Below, piece after piece: positions 16,862 to 24,719 of a stretch of 64,000 nucleotides of DNA. Position numbers and translations under genes: made by a program. The notes beneath the pieces were generated by a model. It searched no databases. It worked only from the letters and a program-made list of their open reading frames with translations, and was not told where the DNA came from. How positions within the stretch are numbered: the stretch's first letter is position 1; every line of letters starts with the position of its first letter. The stretch is from assembly GCA_041752235.1 (NCBI GenBank), contig JBGSHM010000023.1, positions 62,001 through 126,000 of the forward strand. The letters run 5' to 3'. The stretch is from SpSt-398 sp041752235 (GTDB lineage Bacteria; Bacteroidota; Bacteroidia; Chitinophagales; Chitinophagaceae).

Positions 16862-16884
16862 TTCGTAATCTAAAATTTCTCACC

Positions 16885-18249
16885 ATGTCACAAGTCTGGA
16901 AAGAATACCTCGAAAAGAACAAAGACCGCTTTTTAACCGAGATGATGGAGCTGCTCCGGATCCCCTCTGTGAGTGCAAAAAGTGAACACAAGGCGGATAT
17001 GCTGGCCTGTGCCGAAGCCGTAAAGAAAAGTCTGCTGGATGCCGGTTGTAGTAAAGCCGAAGTAATGGATACTGGTGGTCATCCTGCCGTATATGGTGAA
17101 AAGATCATTGACCCCAAAAACCCTACGGTACTGGTATATGGACATTATGATGTACAACCTCCGGAGCCGCTTGAGCTATGGAACACCCCTCCTTTTGAAC
17201 CAACCATTAAAGACGGGAAAGTATTTGCCCGGGGAAGCGCTGATGACAAAGGGCAATTCTACATGCACGTGAAAGCACTGGAGATACTGAGCAAAACAAA
17301 TTCGCTGACCACCAATATTAAATTCCTGATCGAAGGAGAAGAAGAAGTAGGCTCTCCCAACCTCGGCAAATTTGTGGCTGATCATAAAGACATGCTCAAG
17401 GCCGATGTGATCCTGATCAGCGACAGTTCCATGTTGAGTATGGAAAATCCGTCGCTGGATACAGGCGTGCGTGGTTTAAGTTATATCGAAGTGGAAGTGA
17501 CTGGCGCCAAGCGTGATCTGCACAGTGGCACCTATGGTGGTGCGGTAGCCAACCCCATCACCATCCTGGCGCAAATGATCGCCAGTTGTCATGATGCAAA
17601 TAATCACATCACCATCCCGGGCTTTTATGATGATGTTGTGGTAGCAGGTCCGGAAGAAAGAGCCCTGATCAACAAAGCACCATATGACGAAAAAGAATAT
17701 ATGGACGAATTGGGTGTAAAAGCCCTGTGGGGAGAGAAGGGGTATACTACTTATGAACGTACCGGTATTCGACCCACATTGGAAGTAAATGGTATCTGGG
17801 GAGGTTATACCGGAGAAGGTGCCAAAACCGTGCTTCCATCAAAAGCCTTTGCCAAGATATCCGCCCGGTTGGTGCCCAATCAGTCTTCCGACAAGATCAC
17901 GGAGAAACTACTTTCCTATTTCAAATCCATTGCTCCACCTTCGGTAGAGGTAAAAGCGCAACTCCATCATGGCGGTGAACCGTATATGACCCCGATCGAT
18001 AGCAAGGGGTATAAAGCAGCGGCAAAAACAGTGGAAACCACGTTTGGTAAAGCGCCCATTCCAGTGCGGGGTGGAGGAAGTATTCCCATTTGCTCGATCC
18101 TGGAAAGAGAACTGGGGATCAAGATCATCTTTATGGGCTTTGGGTTGGATAATGACAACCTGCATAGTCCGAATGAGAAATATAATATCGAAAACTATTT
18201 TAAAGGGATCGAGACCATTCCCTATTTCCATCAATACTTTGCCGAATAA
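16885..18249 (+). CDS. M20 family dipeptidase
   Basis: The 454-residue metallopeptidase is of the carnosinase-like branch. Metal and catalytic residues are in VYGHYDVQP (His87, Asp89), RGSADDKGQ (Asp120), EGEEEVGS (from Glu150) and the C-terminal LHSPNE. The dimerisation domain lies roughly between residues 210 and 320 (LHSGTYGGAVANP). No signal peptide is present, so it acts in the cytoplasm on dipeptides. The substrate is not predictable. Confidence 0.9.
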   Translation: MSQVWKEYLEKNKDRFLTEMMELLRIPSVSAKSEHKADMLACAEAVKKSLLDAGCSKAEVMDTGGHPAVYGEKIIDPKNPTVLVYGHYDVQPPEPLELWNTPPFEPTIKDGKVFARGSADDKGQFYMHVKALEILSKTNSLTTNIKFLIEGEEEVGSPNLGKFVADHKDMLKADVILISDSSMLSMENPSLDTGVRGLSYIEVEVTGAKRDLHSGTYGGAVANPITILAQMIASCHDANNHITIPGFYDDVVVAGPEERALINKAPYDEKEYMDELGVKALWGEKGYTTYERTGIRPTLEVNGIWGGYTGEGAKTVLPSKAFAKISARLVPNQSSDKITEKLLSYFKSIAPPSVEVKAQLHHGGEPYMTPIDSKGYKAAAKTVETTFGKAPIPVRGGGSIPICSILERELGIKIIFMGFGLDNDNLHSPNEKYNIENYFKGIETIPYFHQYFAE

Positions 18250-18256
18250 CCATTTC

Positions 18257-18321
18257 CTTGTGCCTTTGCGTCCTGGCGGTTAAGATTTACCGCCAGGACG
18301 CAAAGCAGCAAGGGACGCGAG
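18257..18321. repeat. family B repeat, copy B3 (inverted order)
   Basis: GCGTCCTGGCGGTTAAGA is followed directly by TTACCGCCAGGACGCAAAG, making a near-perfect hairpin in the opposite arm order to the other B copies. Confidence 0.8.
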
Positions 18322-18329
18322 GAGGAGAT

Positions 18330-18716
18330 ATGCCGGAGAAAGAGAAACTGAGACTTGATAAATACCTCTGGGCCATTCGTTTGTTTAAAACACGTACCAT
18401 GGCTGCGGCTGCCTGCGATACCGGCAAGGTGAAATATCAGGGTACTGCAGCAAAAGCAGCGCGTTCGGTGGCTATTGGTGATGAATACGAAGTAAAGACA
18501 GAAAACAAACGCTGGCGGATTCAGGTCACAGGGTTACTCCACAACCGCGCCAAATACGAAGAAGCCATCAAACATTATCTTGACATCACCCCTGCTGAAG
18601 AGATACAACGTCTCCAATACCAGGCCGCAACATTTCATACCGGAAAAAGAAGAAGTAAAATTGGAAGACCAACCAAAAAAGAACGTCGCGATCTCGATGA
18701 TTTTCTGGAAGATTAG
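18330..18716 (+). CDS. S4 domain RNA-binding protein (Hsp15/HslR-like)
   Basis: The 128-residue protein has an S4 domain at residues ~6-70 (LRLDKYLWAIRLFKTRTMA) and a basic tail (KRRSKIGRPTKKERRDLDDFLED). The relatives bind stalled 50S subunits that carry tRNA-linked nascent chains. The ATG at 18330 is preceded by GGAGGAG, one of the few clear ribosome binding sites here; the longer frame upstream is encoded by repeat B3 and is rejected. Confidence 0.85.
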   Translation: MPEKEKLRLDKYLWAIRLFKTRTMAAAACDTGKVKYQGTAAKAARSVAIGDEYEVKTENKRWRIQVTGLLHNRAKYEEAIKHYLDITPAEEIQRLQYQAATFHTGKRRSKIGRPTKKERRDLDDFLED

Positions 18717-18762
18717 GTAGTGAGTAATATCATCTCCACAGTTCACTACGATCATAGTTTTT
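18717..18762 (+). terminator. possible terminator after the S4 protein gene
   Basis: GTAGTGA (18717-18723) pairs with TCACTAC (18743-18749) around a 19-nt loop, with a short T run ten bases later. It is weak. Confidence 0.35.
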
Positions 18763-18848
18763 CCCTATACAAAAAAGGTATATTAGAAAGGAACGGTTTT
18801 TGAGACCGTTATTTTGAAAGATGATTCATTCACCTTAAAATTTCGTTT

Positions 18849-19301
18849 ATGGAAAACAAAGCAGTGGAAAAAACCAGATCTTCCTGGCCCACCTTGTTTG
18901 ACGGGGGTTGGATGGAAAAATTTTTCAACGCGCCATTGGACGAGTTTTTCAACCTGGGTAAGGTTATCAATGTACCGGCGGTCAATGTATCGGAGACAGA
19001 GAAGGAGTTTAAGCTTTGTATTGCCGCACCCGGACTGGACAAAGGCGATTTCAAGGTAGAGGTAGTAGAGGACATGCTGACGATCAGTGCAGAAAAAGAA
19101 AGAGAGGAGAAAGAAGAGAAGGAAGGACGTTTTAACAGACGGGAGTACAATTACAGTAGCTGGAGCCGGAGTTTCACACTACCGGAAGGGTGCATGCCCG
19201 ACAAGATCGATGCGAAGTATGAACATGGCGAGTTGAAGATCCTGATCCCTAAATCCGAGGTTAAAGTATCACGTAAGATCAAGAACATTTCTGTGAATTA
19301 G
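18849..19301 (+). CDS. small heat shock protein (Hsp20/alpha-crystallin family)
   Basis: The 150-residue chaperone has an alpha-crystallin domain at ~40-140 (NVPAVNVSETEKEF, then IAAPGLDKGDFKVEV, then SRSFTLPEGC and GELKILIPK). The C-terminal IXI-type motif is weak (KIKNISVN). It holds unfolding proteins during stress. The inverted repeat AACGGT-N7-ACCGTT (18792-18810), about 40 bp before the start, may be an operator or leader hairpin. A strong terminator follows. Confidence 0.93.
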   Translation: MENKAVEKTRSSWPTLFDGGWMEKFFNAPLDEFFNLGKVINVPAVNVSETEKEFKLCIAAPGLDKGDFKVEVVEDMLTISAEKEREEKEEKEGRFNRREYNYSSWSRSFTLPEGCMPDKIDAKYEHGELKILIPKSEVKVSRKIKNISVN

Positions 19302-19320
19302 ACAGGATGTGCCGGAAGGC

Positions 19321-19357
19321 AGCCCATACCCAGTAGCTGAAAGGGTATGGGCTTTTT
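19321..19357 (+). terminator. intrinsic terminator of the hsp20 gene
   Basis: AGCCCATACCC (19321-19331) pairs perfectly with GGGTATGGGCT (19343-19353), followed by a run of T. Confidence 0.9.
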
Positions 19358-19366
19358 ATTGATTTC

Positions 19367-20422
19367 TTAATAAAGCAGGTTCTTAAGTTTGTCGAGGTTG
19401 GATACGAGGATCTTTCCTTCCCGTACTTCGATGAGTTTCTCGCTTTTGAAGTCACTGAGTGTACGGATCAGCGATTCGGTAGCTGTTCCAACATAATGGG
19501 CAATGTCTTCGCGGGAGATCTCGATGGGGTGTGCCCCTTCGGCATTGTTGAACTTAGCCTGAATATCCACCAGGGCCTTGGCTACCCGTTTGCGCAAGGA
19601 GCTATAGGCCAGGTTGAGCAAACGTTCTTCTTTTTCCTTGACATTCTGTGTAATGATGCGGATGAATTTCGCGGCGATATTGATGTCCCCATTGATCATA
19701 TTCAAAAAATCTTCGCGGGGAATCTGCATGATCTCCGCATCTTCAAGAATGACGGCGGAATCGTCATAGTTCTTATCCTCGATGAGCGCGGAGTACCCAA
19801 TGAAGTCTCCATCGCTGAACAGATCGGTGATGTATTCTTTTCCATCTTCATGGATCTTGAAACATTTGACCTTTCCTTTGAGCAGGCAATACAGGTAGCG
19901 GGGGCGTTTGCCTTCCTGGTAAAGGGTTTGTTTTTTGCTGTAAAACTCCACATCATACTGATCGGCCAGGTGTTTCATCAACCCGGTATCTTTCACATCG
20001 CGGATGAACTGGGAAACACCATGCTGGGTGGGTGCATACCGGGTCTCCATGATATCATTCTTCTTTAACCGAACCTCGATGGCATTGAGCAGTTCAATAT
20101 CTTCAAACGGTTTGGTGATATAGTCATCTGCACCCATTTCCATGCCTTTCCTGAAATCACTTCTTTCGGTTTTGGCGGTCAGGAAGATGAATGGGATGTT
20201 CTGAGTTTCTTCATTTTTGCGAAGCAGGTGCAATACGCCATATCCATCCAGTTCAGGCATCATGATATCACAGACAATGACGGAAGGCTTTTCCTTCAGG
20301 GCGATCTCCACGCCTACTTTGCCGTTCTCTGCGGTGTAGGTTTTATAACCGGCCAAATCCAATATCTCGGCCGTATTGTCGCGGATCTCGTGGTTGTCAT
20401 CAATTACCAGGACTGATTTCAT
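19367..20422 (-). CDS. response regulator: receiver domain fused to CRP/FNR-type cNMP-binding and HTH domains
   Basis: The 351-residue protein starts with a CheY receiver (VLVIDDN, phospho-acceptor Asp52 in VCDIMMPELDGYG, Lys in YITKPFE). Residues ~150-270 form a cyclic-nucleotide-binding-like barrel (LYQEGKRPRYLYCLLKGKVK, then LFSDGDFIGYSAL), and a winged helix-turn-helix ends the protein (ISREDIAHYVGTATESLIR). It can thus combine phosphorelay input with a CRP-like DNA-binding output. It lies 36 bp after a PAS histidine kinase gene, its likely partner, at the end of the Rrf2-ric-kinase gene group. A CRP/FNR-like output beside nitrosative-stress genes suggests control of redox or nitric oxide genes (inference). 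Confidence 0.9.
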   Translation of the reverse strand: MKSVLVIDDNHEIRDNTAEILDLAGYKTYTAENGKVGVEIALKEKPSVIVCDIMMPELDGYGVLHLLRKNEETQNIPFIFLTAKTERSDFRKGMEMGADDYITKPFEDIELLNAIEVRLKKNDIMETRYAPTQHGVSQFIRDVKDTGLMKHLADQYDVEFYSKKQTLYQEGKRPRYLYCLLKGKVKCFKIHEDGKEYITDLFSDGDFIGYSALIEDKNYDDSAVILEDAEIMQIPREDFLNMINGDINIAAKFIRIITQNVKEKEERLLNLAYSSLRKRVAKALVDIQAKFNNAEGAHPIEISREDIAHYVGTATESLIRTLSDFKSEKLIEVREGKILVSNLDKLKNLLY

Positions 20423-20458
20423 TCTTTCGTGTTTTGTTTTAAGAGCCTTATATCTTTT

Positions 20459-22021
20459 TTACAGGTTATGGTGGTCGAGTGGGACCTGGATTGTGATCGT
20501 AGTCCCCTCATCCAGTTTGCTTTGCAAATGTACAGTTCCATGCAATAAGTCGGCATACCGTTTTACAATATGCAATCCCAAGCCGGTTCCCTGTATATTG
20601 ATGGCATTTGAGCCCCGGAAGAAGCTGCTAAAAAGGTGTTGTTGGTCATCTTCCGGAATACCTATCCCCTTGTCGATCACATCGATCGTCAGAAAATGGT
20701 CTACAACAAGGGATTGTATCGTAATGGGTTTCCCTTCACCGGAGAACTTGGCCGCATTGCTTGACAGGTTGATCAGAATGTTCTTGACCAATCGTTTATC
20801 TGTATGGACCATCTTTTCCCCGGAATGTTCGATCACTACCTTTTGCTCCTTTTTAAGGACAGGTTTTAATTCTTCTGCGGTTTCATGTAACAATTCTTCG
20901 AGGTCAAAGGTGGAATGACTCACCATCACTTTGTTTTCATCCAGACGGCCAAGTGATAGAAAATCCTCCAATATCTCATTGAGGTGCTTGACACTATCCT
21001 TGATCCGGTTGATGTGTTTATTCCGTTTTTCCTGTTCTTCCGACTGAGTGTATTTAGCGAGCAGGGAGGCCGAAGAGAGCACGCTACTCAATGGGGTTCT
21101 GAACTCATGTGAGGCCATGGACACAAAGCGGCTTTTGATCTCATTCAATTGACGCTCTTTATCCAACGCGTCGCGTAGTTCATTTTGGGATTGTTCCAGT
21201 TTGGTGAGGGCCTCTTTTAATATCTGTGTCCGCTCTTCCACTTTGATCTCCAGTTCCGTATTGAGTTTACGAATATCATTGGTGATCTTTTCCAATTGTT
21301 TTTTCTGTCGGATCATGCCTTCCTCTGCCTTTTTGCGATAGGTGATATCCACAATAAAGGCGATCACATACATATTATCTTTTTGACGATAGTGACTTAA
21401 ACTCACTTCCACCGGAAATTCGGAGCCATCTTTTCGGCGGGCGAAGAGGTCACGACCGGAGCCCATGGTCCTGTTTCCCGGGTGTTGGTAATAGCCCTTT
21501 CGATGGGAATAGTGTTGTCCTTTGACACTGTCGGGCACCAGGATCTCTACCCGGTTACCAATTAATTCGAGCGAAGAGTAGCCAAATATCCGTTCGGCGG
21601 CCGGGTTAAGCAGTACGATTTTTCCTTCCCCATCAGCGAGTACGATTCCCTCTGTAGCGTTTTCGAACAGGGAGGTCATGTGTTGTTTTTCCAGTTCGAG
21701 CTGGCTTTGTTGTTTTTTAAAATGCAGCGCCAGCAGGGTGGTAAATAGAATAAGGATCAGAGAAAAGAATCGAAGGGTCAGGTTATCGGGGGAGAAAAGA
21801 TTGGTGTCGTGGCGGAGGGTATCAATGGTAACCAGCAAAGCGGCGAGGATACCGGTTAACCAGGTAACCCGCAATCCGGGGATGAATACGGTCAAAAAGA
21901 TCACCAGGGGCAAACCACTTTCAGCAATCGGGTAATCAGGAAAGAAGAAGCCCAGGGGAACGATTGTCATCAATATGACCACAGCCCAGAATCGGGCTTG
22001 CCGGCTGCTCAGTTTGATCAT
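20459..22021 (-). CDS. membrane-bound PAS-domain sensor histidine kinase
   Basis: The 520-residue protein has about four N-terminal membrane helices in residues 10-100, a PAS domain at ~115-228 (LFENATEGIVLADGEGKIV, then RRKDGSEFPVEVSLS), a coiled coil ~230-295, the H box SMASHEFRTPLSS with His305, and an ATPase domain with NLSSNAAKFS (N box), DKGIGIPEDD and GTGLGLHIVK. No receiver domain is attached; the partner should be the receiver-CRP protein encoded next. The PAS domain has no obvious cofactor-binding signature. Confidence 0.92.
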   Translation of the reverse strand: MIKLSSRQARFWAVVILMTIVPLGFFFPDYPIAESGLPLVIFLTVFIPGLRVTWLTGILAALLVTIDTLRHDTNLFSPDNLTLRFFSLILILFTTLLALHFKKQQSQLELEKQHMTSLFENATEGIVLADGEGKIVLLNPAAERIFGYSSLELIGNRVEILVPDSVKGQHYSHRKGYYQHPGNRTMGSGRDLFARRKDGSEFPVEVSLSHYRQKDNMYVIAFIVDITYRKKAEEGMIRQKKQLEKITNDIRKLNTELEIKVEERTQILKEALTKLEQSQNELRDALDKERQLNEIKSRFVSMASHEFRTPLSSVLSSASLLAKYTQSEEQEKRNKHINRIKDSVKHLNEILEDFLSLGRLDENKVMVSHSTFDLEELLHETAEELKPVLKKEQKVVIEHSGEKMVHTDKRLVKNILINLSSNAAKFSGEGKPITIQSLVVDHFLTIDVIDKGIGIPEDDQQHLFSSFFRGSNAINIQGTGLGLHIVKRYADLLHGTVHLQSKLDEGTTITIQVPLDHHNL

Positions 22022-22058
22022 GCAGTTAGATAAGAGTTAAGACGGGTGTGAAGGTAAC

Positions 22059-22817
22059 TCAATGAAGATCATTCTGCAAAAGTTCCTTTTCCATTTGAAT
22101 GGCCTTGGGAAAAAGGATATTGTTCTCCAAATGAAGGTGTTGGACCAGGTCGTTATCGAATTCCCGGAGTTTATAGAAGGTTACCCGGTGCATGTTGCAG
22201 GGTTTCTCGGGAAGCTGAAAATTTTGGGTTATGGCGCGTAGCCTTCTCAACTGTCCGTTGGTCACATCATGTTCATTCTTCATCATGTCTTCCACGGGTT
22301 TGCGCAGGGTGCGGACCAGCAGACCGGCATAGCTTTCCTTATTATAGTAGGCATAGGCGATCTGTTTGATGTAGGGGAAAATGATCTCCTCTTCCTGTTG
22401 CATATGGGGGATCATGTGTTTCTCCATGCGTTGGATAAGGACTTGCATCTCTCCCAGTTCAGGATATTTCTTAAGATGGCCTTCGATGAATTTGTCCACG
22501 TACTCCCGAATCTCGGGAAGGGCTTTTTTCAGGTAGCGGTGATGGACATTGATGATATAGTCTGAAAGAAAATCGAGTTTCCATTCATCAAAGGGTAGTG
22601 CGTTGGAAATCTGGATGGTACGGGTTGCTGATTTCAGTTCCCGGAGCAGCAGCTCGAGATCGAGCCCTTTCATTTTGCTGGTGGCTTCCAGCGACCATTT
22701 ACCCCCACAGCAAAAATCGATGTCATGCTTGCGAAAGACATCGGCTGTGCGGTAATCGTGCGCCACTATTTCGTTGACGTACGAAGCCCCATCTATTTTA
22801 TAGTCGGCTACAACCAT
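22059..22817 (-). CDS. ric: iron-sulfur cluster repair di-iron protein (RIC/YtfE/ScdA family)
   Basis: The 252-residue protein has the short N-terminal ScdA domain with the FCCGG motif (residues 35-39) and a hemerythrin-like four-helix bundle carrying the di-iron ligands (HHRYL, HMIPHMQQEEEIIFPY, KNEHD, LHLENNILFP). Family members restore iron-sulfur clusters damaged by nitric oxide or peroxide. It lies 88 bp after an Rrf2 regulator resembling NsrR and 37 bp before the histidine kinase, all leftward, which supports a nitrosative-stress unit. Confidence 0.92.
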   Translation of the reverse strand: MVVADYKIDGASYVNEIVAHDYRTADVFRKHDIDFCCGGKWSLEATSKMKGLDLELLLRELKSATRTIQISNALPFDEWKLDFLSDYIINVHHRYLKKALPEIREYVDKFIEGHLKKYPELGEMQVLIQRMEKHMIPHMQQEEEIIFPYIKQIAYAYYNKESYAGLLVRTLRKPVEDMMKNEHDVTNGQLRRLRAITQNFQLPEKPCNMHRVTFYKLREFDNDLVQHLHLENNILFPKAIQMEKELLQNDLH

Positions 22818-22905
22818 CTAAAAATTTTAGAAAAATAATCCCCCGGCAAAATAGAAGAAACACCTCTCCTGAAACATGACAAAAATCAGGTGAAACCCTT
22901 ATTTT

Positions 22906-23352
22906 TTACAGTTTAGTGGTAGCAATACGATCAAGTGTTAGTTCGGCGCCACTGCTGGTCAGGTCCTCAATGGTAGTATTTAATAATAGTCTTTTGAACT
23001 CTTCCCGGATAACAGAGATATTTTCATGAAGCGGGCAGGGGTTCTGCGTATCGCATGAGTTAGTGCGAATAACACAGTGGGTCAATTGCTCCGCATCATC
23101 GGTGGTTTTAAAGATATCAAACAAGGTGCTGGATAAGGTTTCGGAAGCCAGTTCAAACCCACCGTATGGGCCTTTGGTGGATCGCAACAGTCCGACCTTT
23201 ACCAATTCCTGCAGGATCTTTCCCAGGAAATGCTTGGGTACGGCAAGTTTCTCCGCGATTTCTTCTACCTGAACCTTCCTACCTTCCTTCTGCAACATCG
23301 AGATATACAGGATACCCCGGACGGCATAGCCAAATGATTTCGACAATAACAT
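22906..23352 (-). CDS. Rrf2 family regulator, NsrR-like
   Basis: The 148-residue protein has the Rrf2 winged helix (KSFGYAVRGILYISML, HFLGKILQELVKVGLL, GPYGGFEL) and three cysteines in the sensor loop (Cys93, Cys100, Cys106; CVIRTNSCDTQNPC), the number and rough spacing used by NsrR and IscR for an iron-sulfur cluster. Located directly before ric, it probably represses that gene and itself until nitric oxide damages the cluster. NsrR rather than IscR is inferred from context alone. A TACTTTTG box lies just upstream. Confidence 0.85.
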   Translation of the reverse strand: MLLSKSFGYAVRGILYISMLQKEGRKVQVEEIAEKLAVPKHFLGKILQELVKVGLLRSTKGPYGGFELASETLSSTLFDIFKTTDDAEQLTHCVIRTNSCDTQNPCPLHENISVIREEFKRLLLNTTIEDLTSSGAELTLDRIATTKL

Positions 23353-23365
23353 ACTTTAATTTTTC

Positions 23366-23413
23366 CAAAAGTATCTTGACGTGCGCATCCTTAACCTGAC
23401 CCCGGTCAAGGTT
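23366..23413 (-). promoter_or_regulatory. promoter and palindrome upstream of the NsrR-like gene
   Basis: The -7 box TACTTTTG (minus strand, 23373-23366) would put transcription start only a few bases from the ATG. Further upstream is the perfect palindrome TGACC-CC-GGTCA (23397-23408), flanked by AACC and AGGTT (23393-23413). Its form fits a dimeric regulator such as a CRP/FNR-type or Rrf2 protein. Confidence 0.45.
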
Positions 23414-23520
23414 GCTTTTGAGACATATCAAACAAAAAGGCCTTTCCCCTCCTTTTTCCACCCGGTATCCACTTTTCACCTAAGTTGATACAATTCAATT
23501 CAGAAGCTGACAAAAGTCAT

Positions 23521-23550
23521 TTTGACGGTATCCCTCCGCCTCTACATTTG
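23521..23550 (+). promoter_or_regulatory. strong promoter for a small RNA candidate
   Basis: TTTG (23521-23524) and TACATTTG (23543-23550) with an 18-bp spacer match the Bacteroidota consensus. No open reading frame follows before a terminator about 90 bp on. Confidence 0.65.
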
Positions 23551-23555
23551 CTCCA

Positions 23556-23641
23556 GACAATAAAAACTCTACCCATCGAAAGATGGGCAATCGTTGGTTT
23601 TCGTTTCAATTGAAAATCCCCTGGTTCCCCAGGGGATTTTA
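23556..23641 (+). ncRNA. candidate small RNA, about 86 nt
   Basis: Downstream of the promoter come a six-pair hairpin with a GAAA tetraloop (CCCATC-GAAA-GATGGG, 23572-23587), a ~25-nt unpaired stretch rich in T and G, and a perfect 12-bp terminator hairpin. No start codon with a credible frame is present. The promoter, tetraloop hairpin, single-stranded middle and terminator are the plan of a trans-acting small RNA. It does not match an RNA family I recognise. The rest of the 23353-23766 gap holds the regulator's promoter on the left and repeat B4 on the right. Confidence 0.5.
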
Positions 23642-23645
23642 CTTT
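23613..23645 (+). terminator. terminator of the small RNA candidate
   Basis: AAAATCCCCTGG (23613-23624) pairs perfectly with CCAGGGGATTTT (23629-23640) around TTCC. T-rich sequence follows on both strands, so it may work in both directions. Confidence 0.85.
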
Positions 23646-23649
23646 TTCT

Positions 23650-23730
23650 ACTTAACCGCCAGGGCGCTAAGTCGCCAGATTGGATAATTCAATTTGCGAC
23701 ACGTTGCGCCATGGCGTCCTGGCGGTAAAT
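23650..23730. repeat. family B repeat, copy B4
   Basis: TTAACCGCCAGGGCGCTAAG and GCGCCATGGCGTCCTGGCGG are the two arms. It lies between the small RNA candidate and trmD. Confidence 0.8.
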
Positions 23731-23766
23731 CAGATATACTGCGCTAAAACCTCCTATTTTTGCCGC

Positions 23767-24444
23767 ATGCGCATCGACATTCTCACCGTTCTTCCCGAGC
23801 TCCTCGAAAGCCCCTTGAATCACAGTATTTTAAAACGGGCACAGGACAAGGGCCTCCTGGAAGTACATACCCACGCCCTGCGGCAATGGGCTGTCAATGA
23901 ATATGGCCAGGTGGATGATTACCAATATGGCGGTGGCGCCGGAATGGTGATGATGTGCGAACCGCTGGCCCGGGCCATCGAATCGCTAAAGGCAGAAAGG
24001 TCTTACGATGAAGTGATCTATATGACCCCCGATGGAAAGACCCTTGACCAGAAAACGGCTAACCAACTTTCCCTCAAAGGCAATCTCATCATTATTTGCG
24101 GCCATTATAAAGGCATAGACGAACGAATCAGAGAACATTTTGTGACCATGGATATTTCCATTGGCGACTATGTTTTAAGTGGGGGTGAATTGGCTGCCGC
24201 GATATTGGTGGATACAATAGGAAGGCTGATACCCGGTGTGTTGAATGATGAAACATCGGCCCTGTTCGACTCTTTCCAGGATAACTTATTGGCACCGCCT
24301 GTGTATACCCGACCAGAAGATTTCAGGGGATGGAAAGTGCCGGATGTATTATTGGGCGGAAATCACAAACACATCGAAGATTGGCGATTGGAACAATCAC
24401 TTCAACGTACCCGGGAAAGAAGACCCGACCTGCTGGATGAGTGA
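23767..24444 (+). CDS. trmD: tRNA (guanine-N1-)-methyltransferase
   Basis: The 225-residue SPOUT methylase makes m1G37 in tRNA. Knot motifs are visible: YGGGAGMVMM (around 55), IICGHYKGIDERI and SIGDYVLSGGELAA, then the C-terminal VLLGGNHKHIEDWR. The ATG at 23767 (MRIDILTVLP) is the family start; an upstream in-frame extension to 23680 reads through repeat B4 and is rejected. Confidence 0.95.
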   Translation: MRIDILTVLPELLESPLNHSILKRAQDKGLLEVHTHALRQWAVNEYGQVDDYQYGGGAGMVMMCEPLARAIESLKAERSYDEVIYMTPDGKTLDQKTANQLSLKGNLIIICGHYKGIDERIREHFVTMDISIGDYVLSGGELAAAILVDTIGRLIPGVLNDETSALFDSFQDNLLAPPVYTRPEDFRGWKVPDVLLGGNHKHIEDWRLEQSLQRTRERRPDLLDE

Positions 24445-24480
24445 CAGGTCAGGCTCCTATTCCCTATTGCCCGTATGGCA

Positions 24481-24552
24481 TTAAGCCATTACGAGGATCA
24501 ACAGAAAACTGATCAATACGAAAACAAGATTTAGCAGAATGGTCTTTTTCAT
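24481..24552 (-). CDS. possible 23-residue hydrophobic membrane peptide
   Basis: An ATG-to-TAA frame encodes MKKTILLNLVFV... with two lysines followed by a single hydrophobic helix ending LILVMA. The form is that of a small single-span membrane protein. No clear promoter or ribosome site is seen, and chance cannot be excluded in a gap of 275 bp. The rest of that gap (24445-24719) shows only a small inverted repeat, TTCATT-N6-AATGAA, at 24667-24684. Confidence 0.3.
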   Translation of the reverse strand: MKKTILLNLVFVLISFLLILVMA

Positions 24553-24719
24553 AAGGAACAATTGGTACCCCAATAACCCGGAAAACAGTGCCAAATCTTT
24601 TCCTTAGCCCATGTAATATTACCCGCCCCGGTACTAAATTTACCAAGAAGCCTTCCCGAAAATCAGTTCATTTTATTCAATGAAATTTAGGGATATTCGT
24701 TGACCCAAAAACGACTGCC

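Noticed and set aside
18792..18810. CIRCE element before hsp20
   Set aside because: The inverted repeat AACGGT/ACCGTT does not match the CIRCE consensus.
24464..24646. 60-residue minus-strand frame after trmD
   Set aside because: No hydrophobic core, motif or promoter; a different, more plausible short frame (24481-24552) lies on the same strand.
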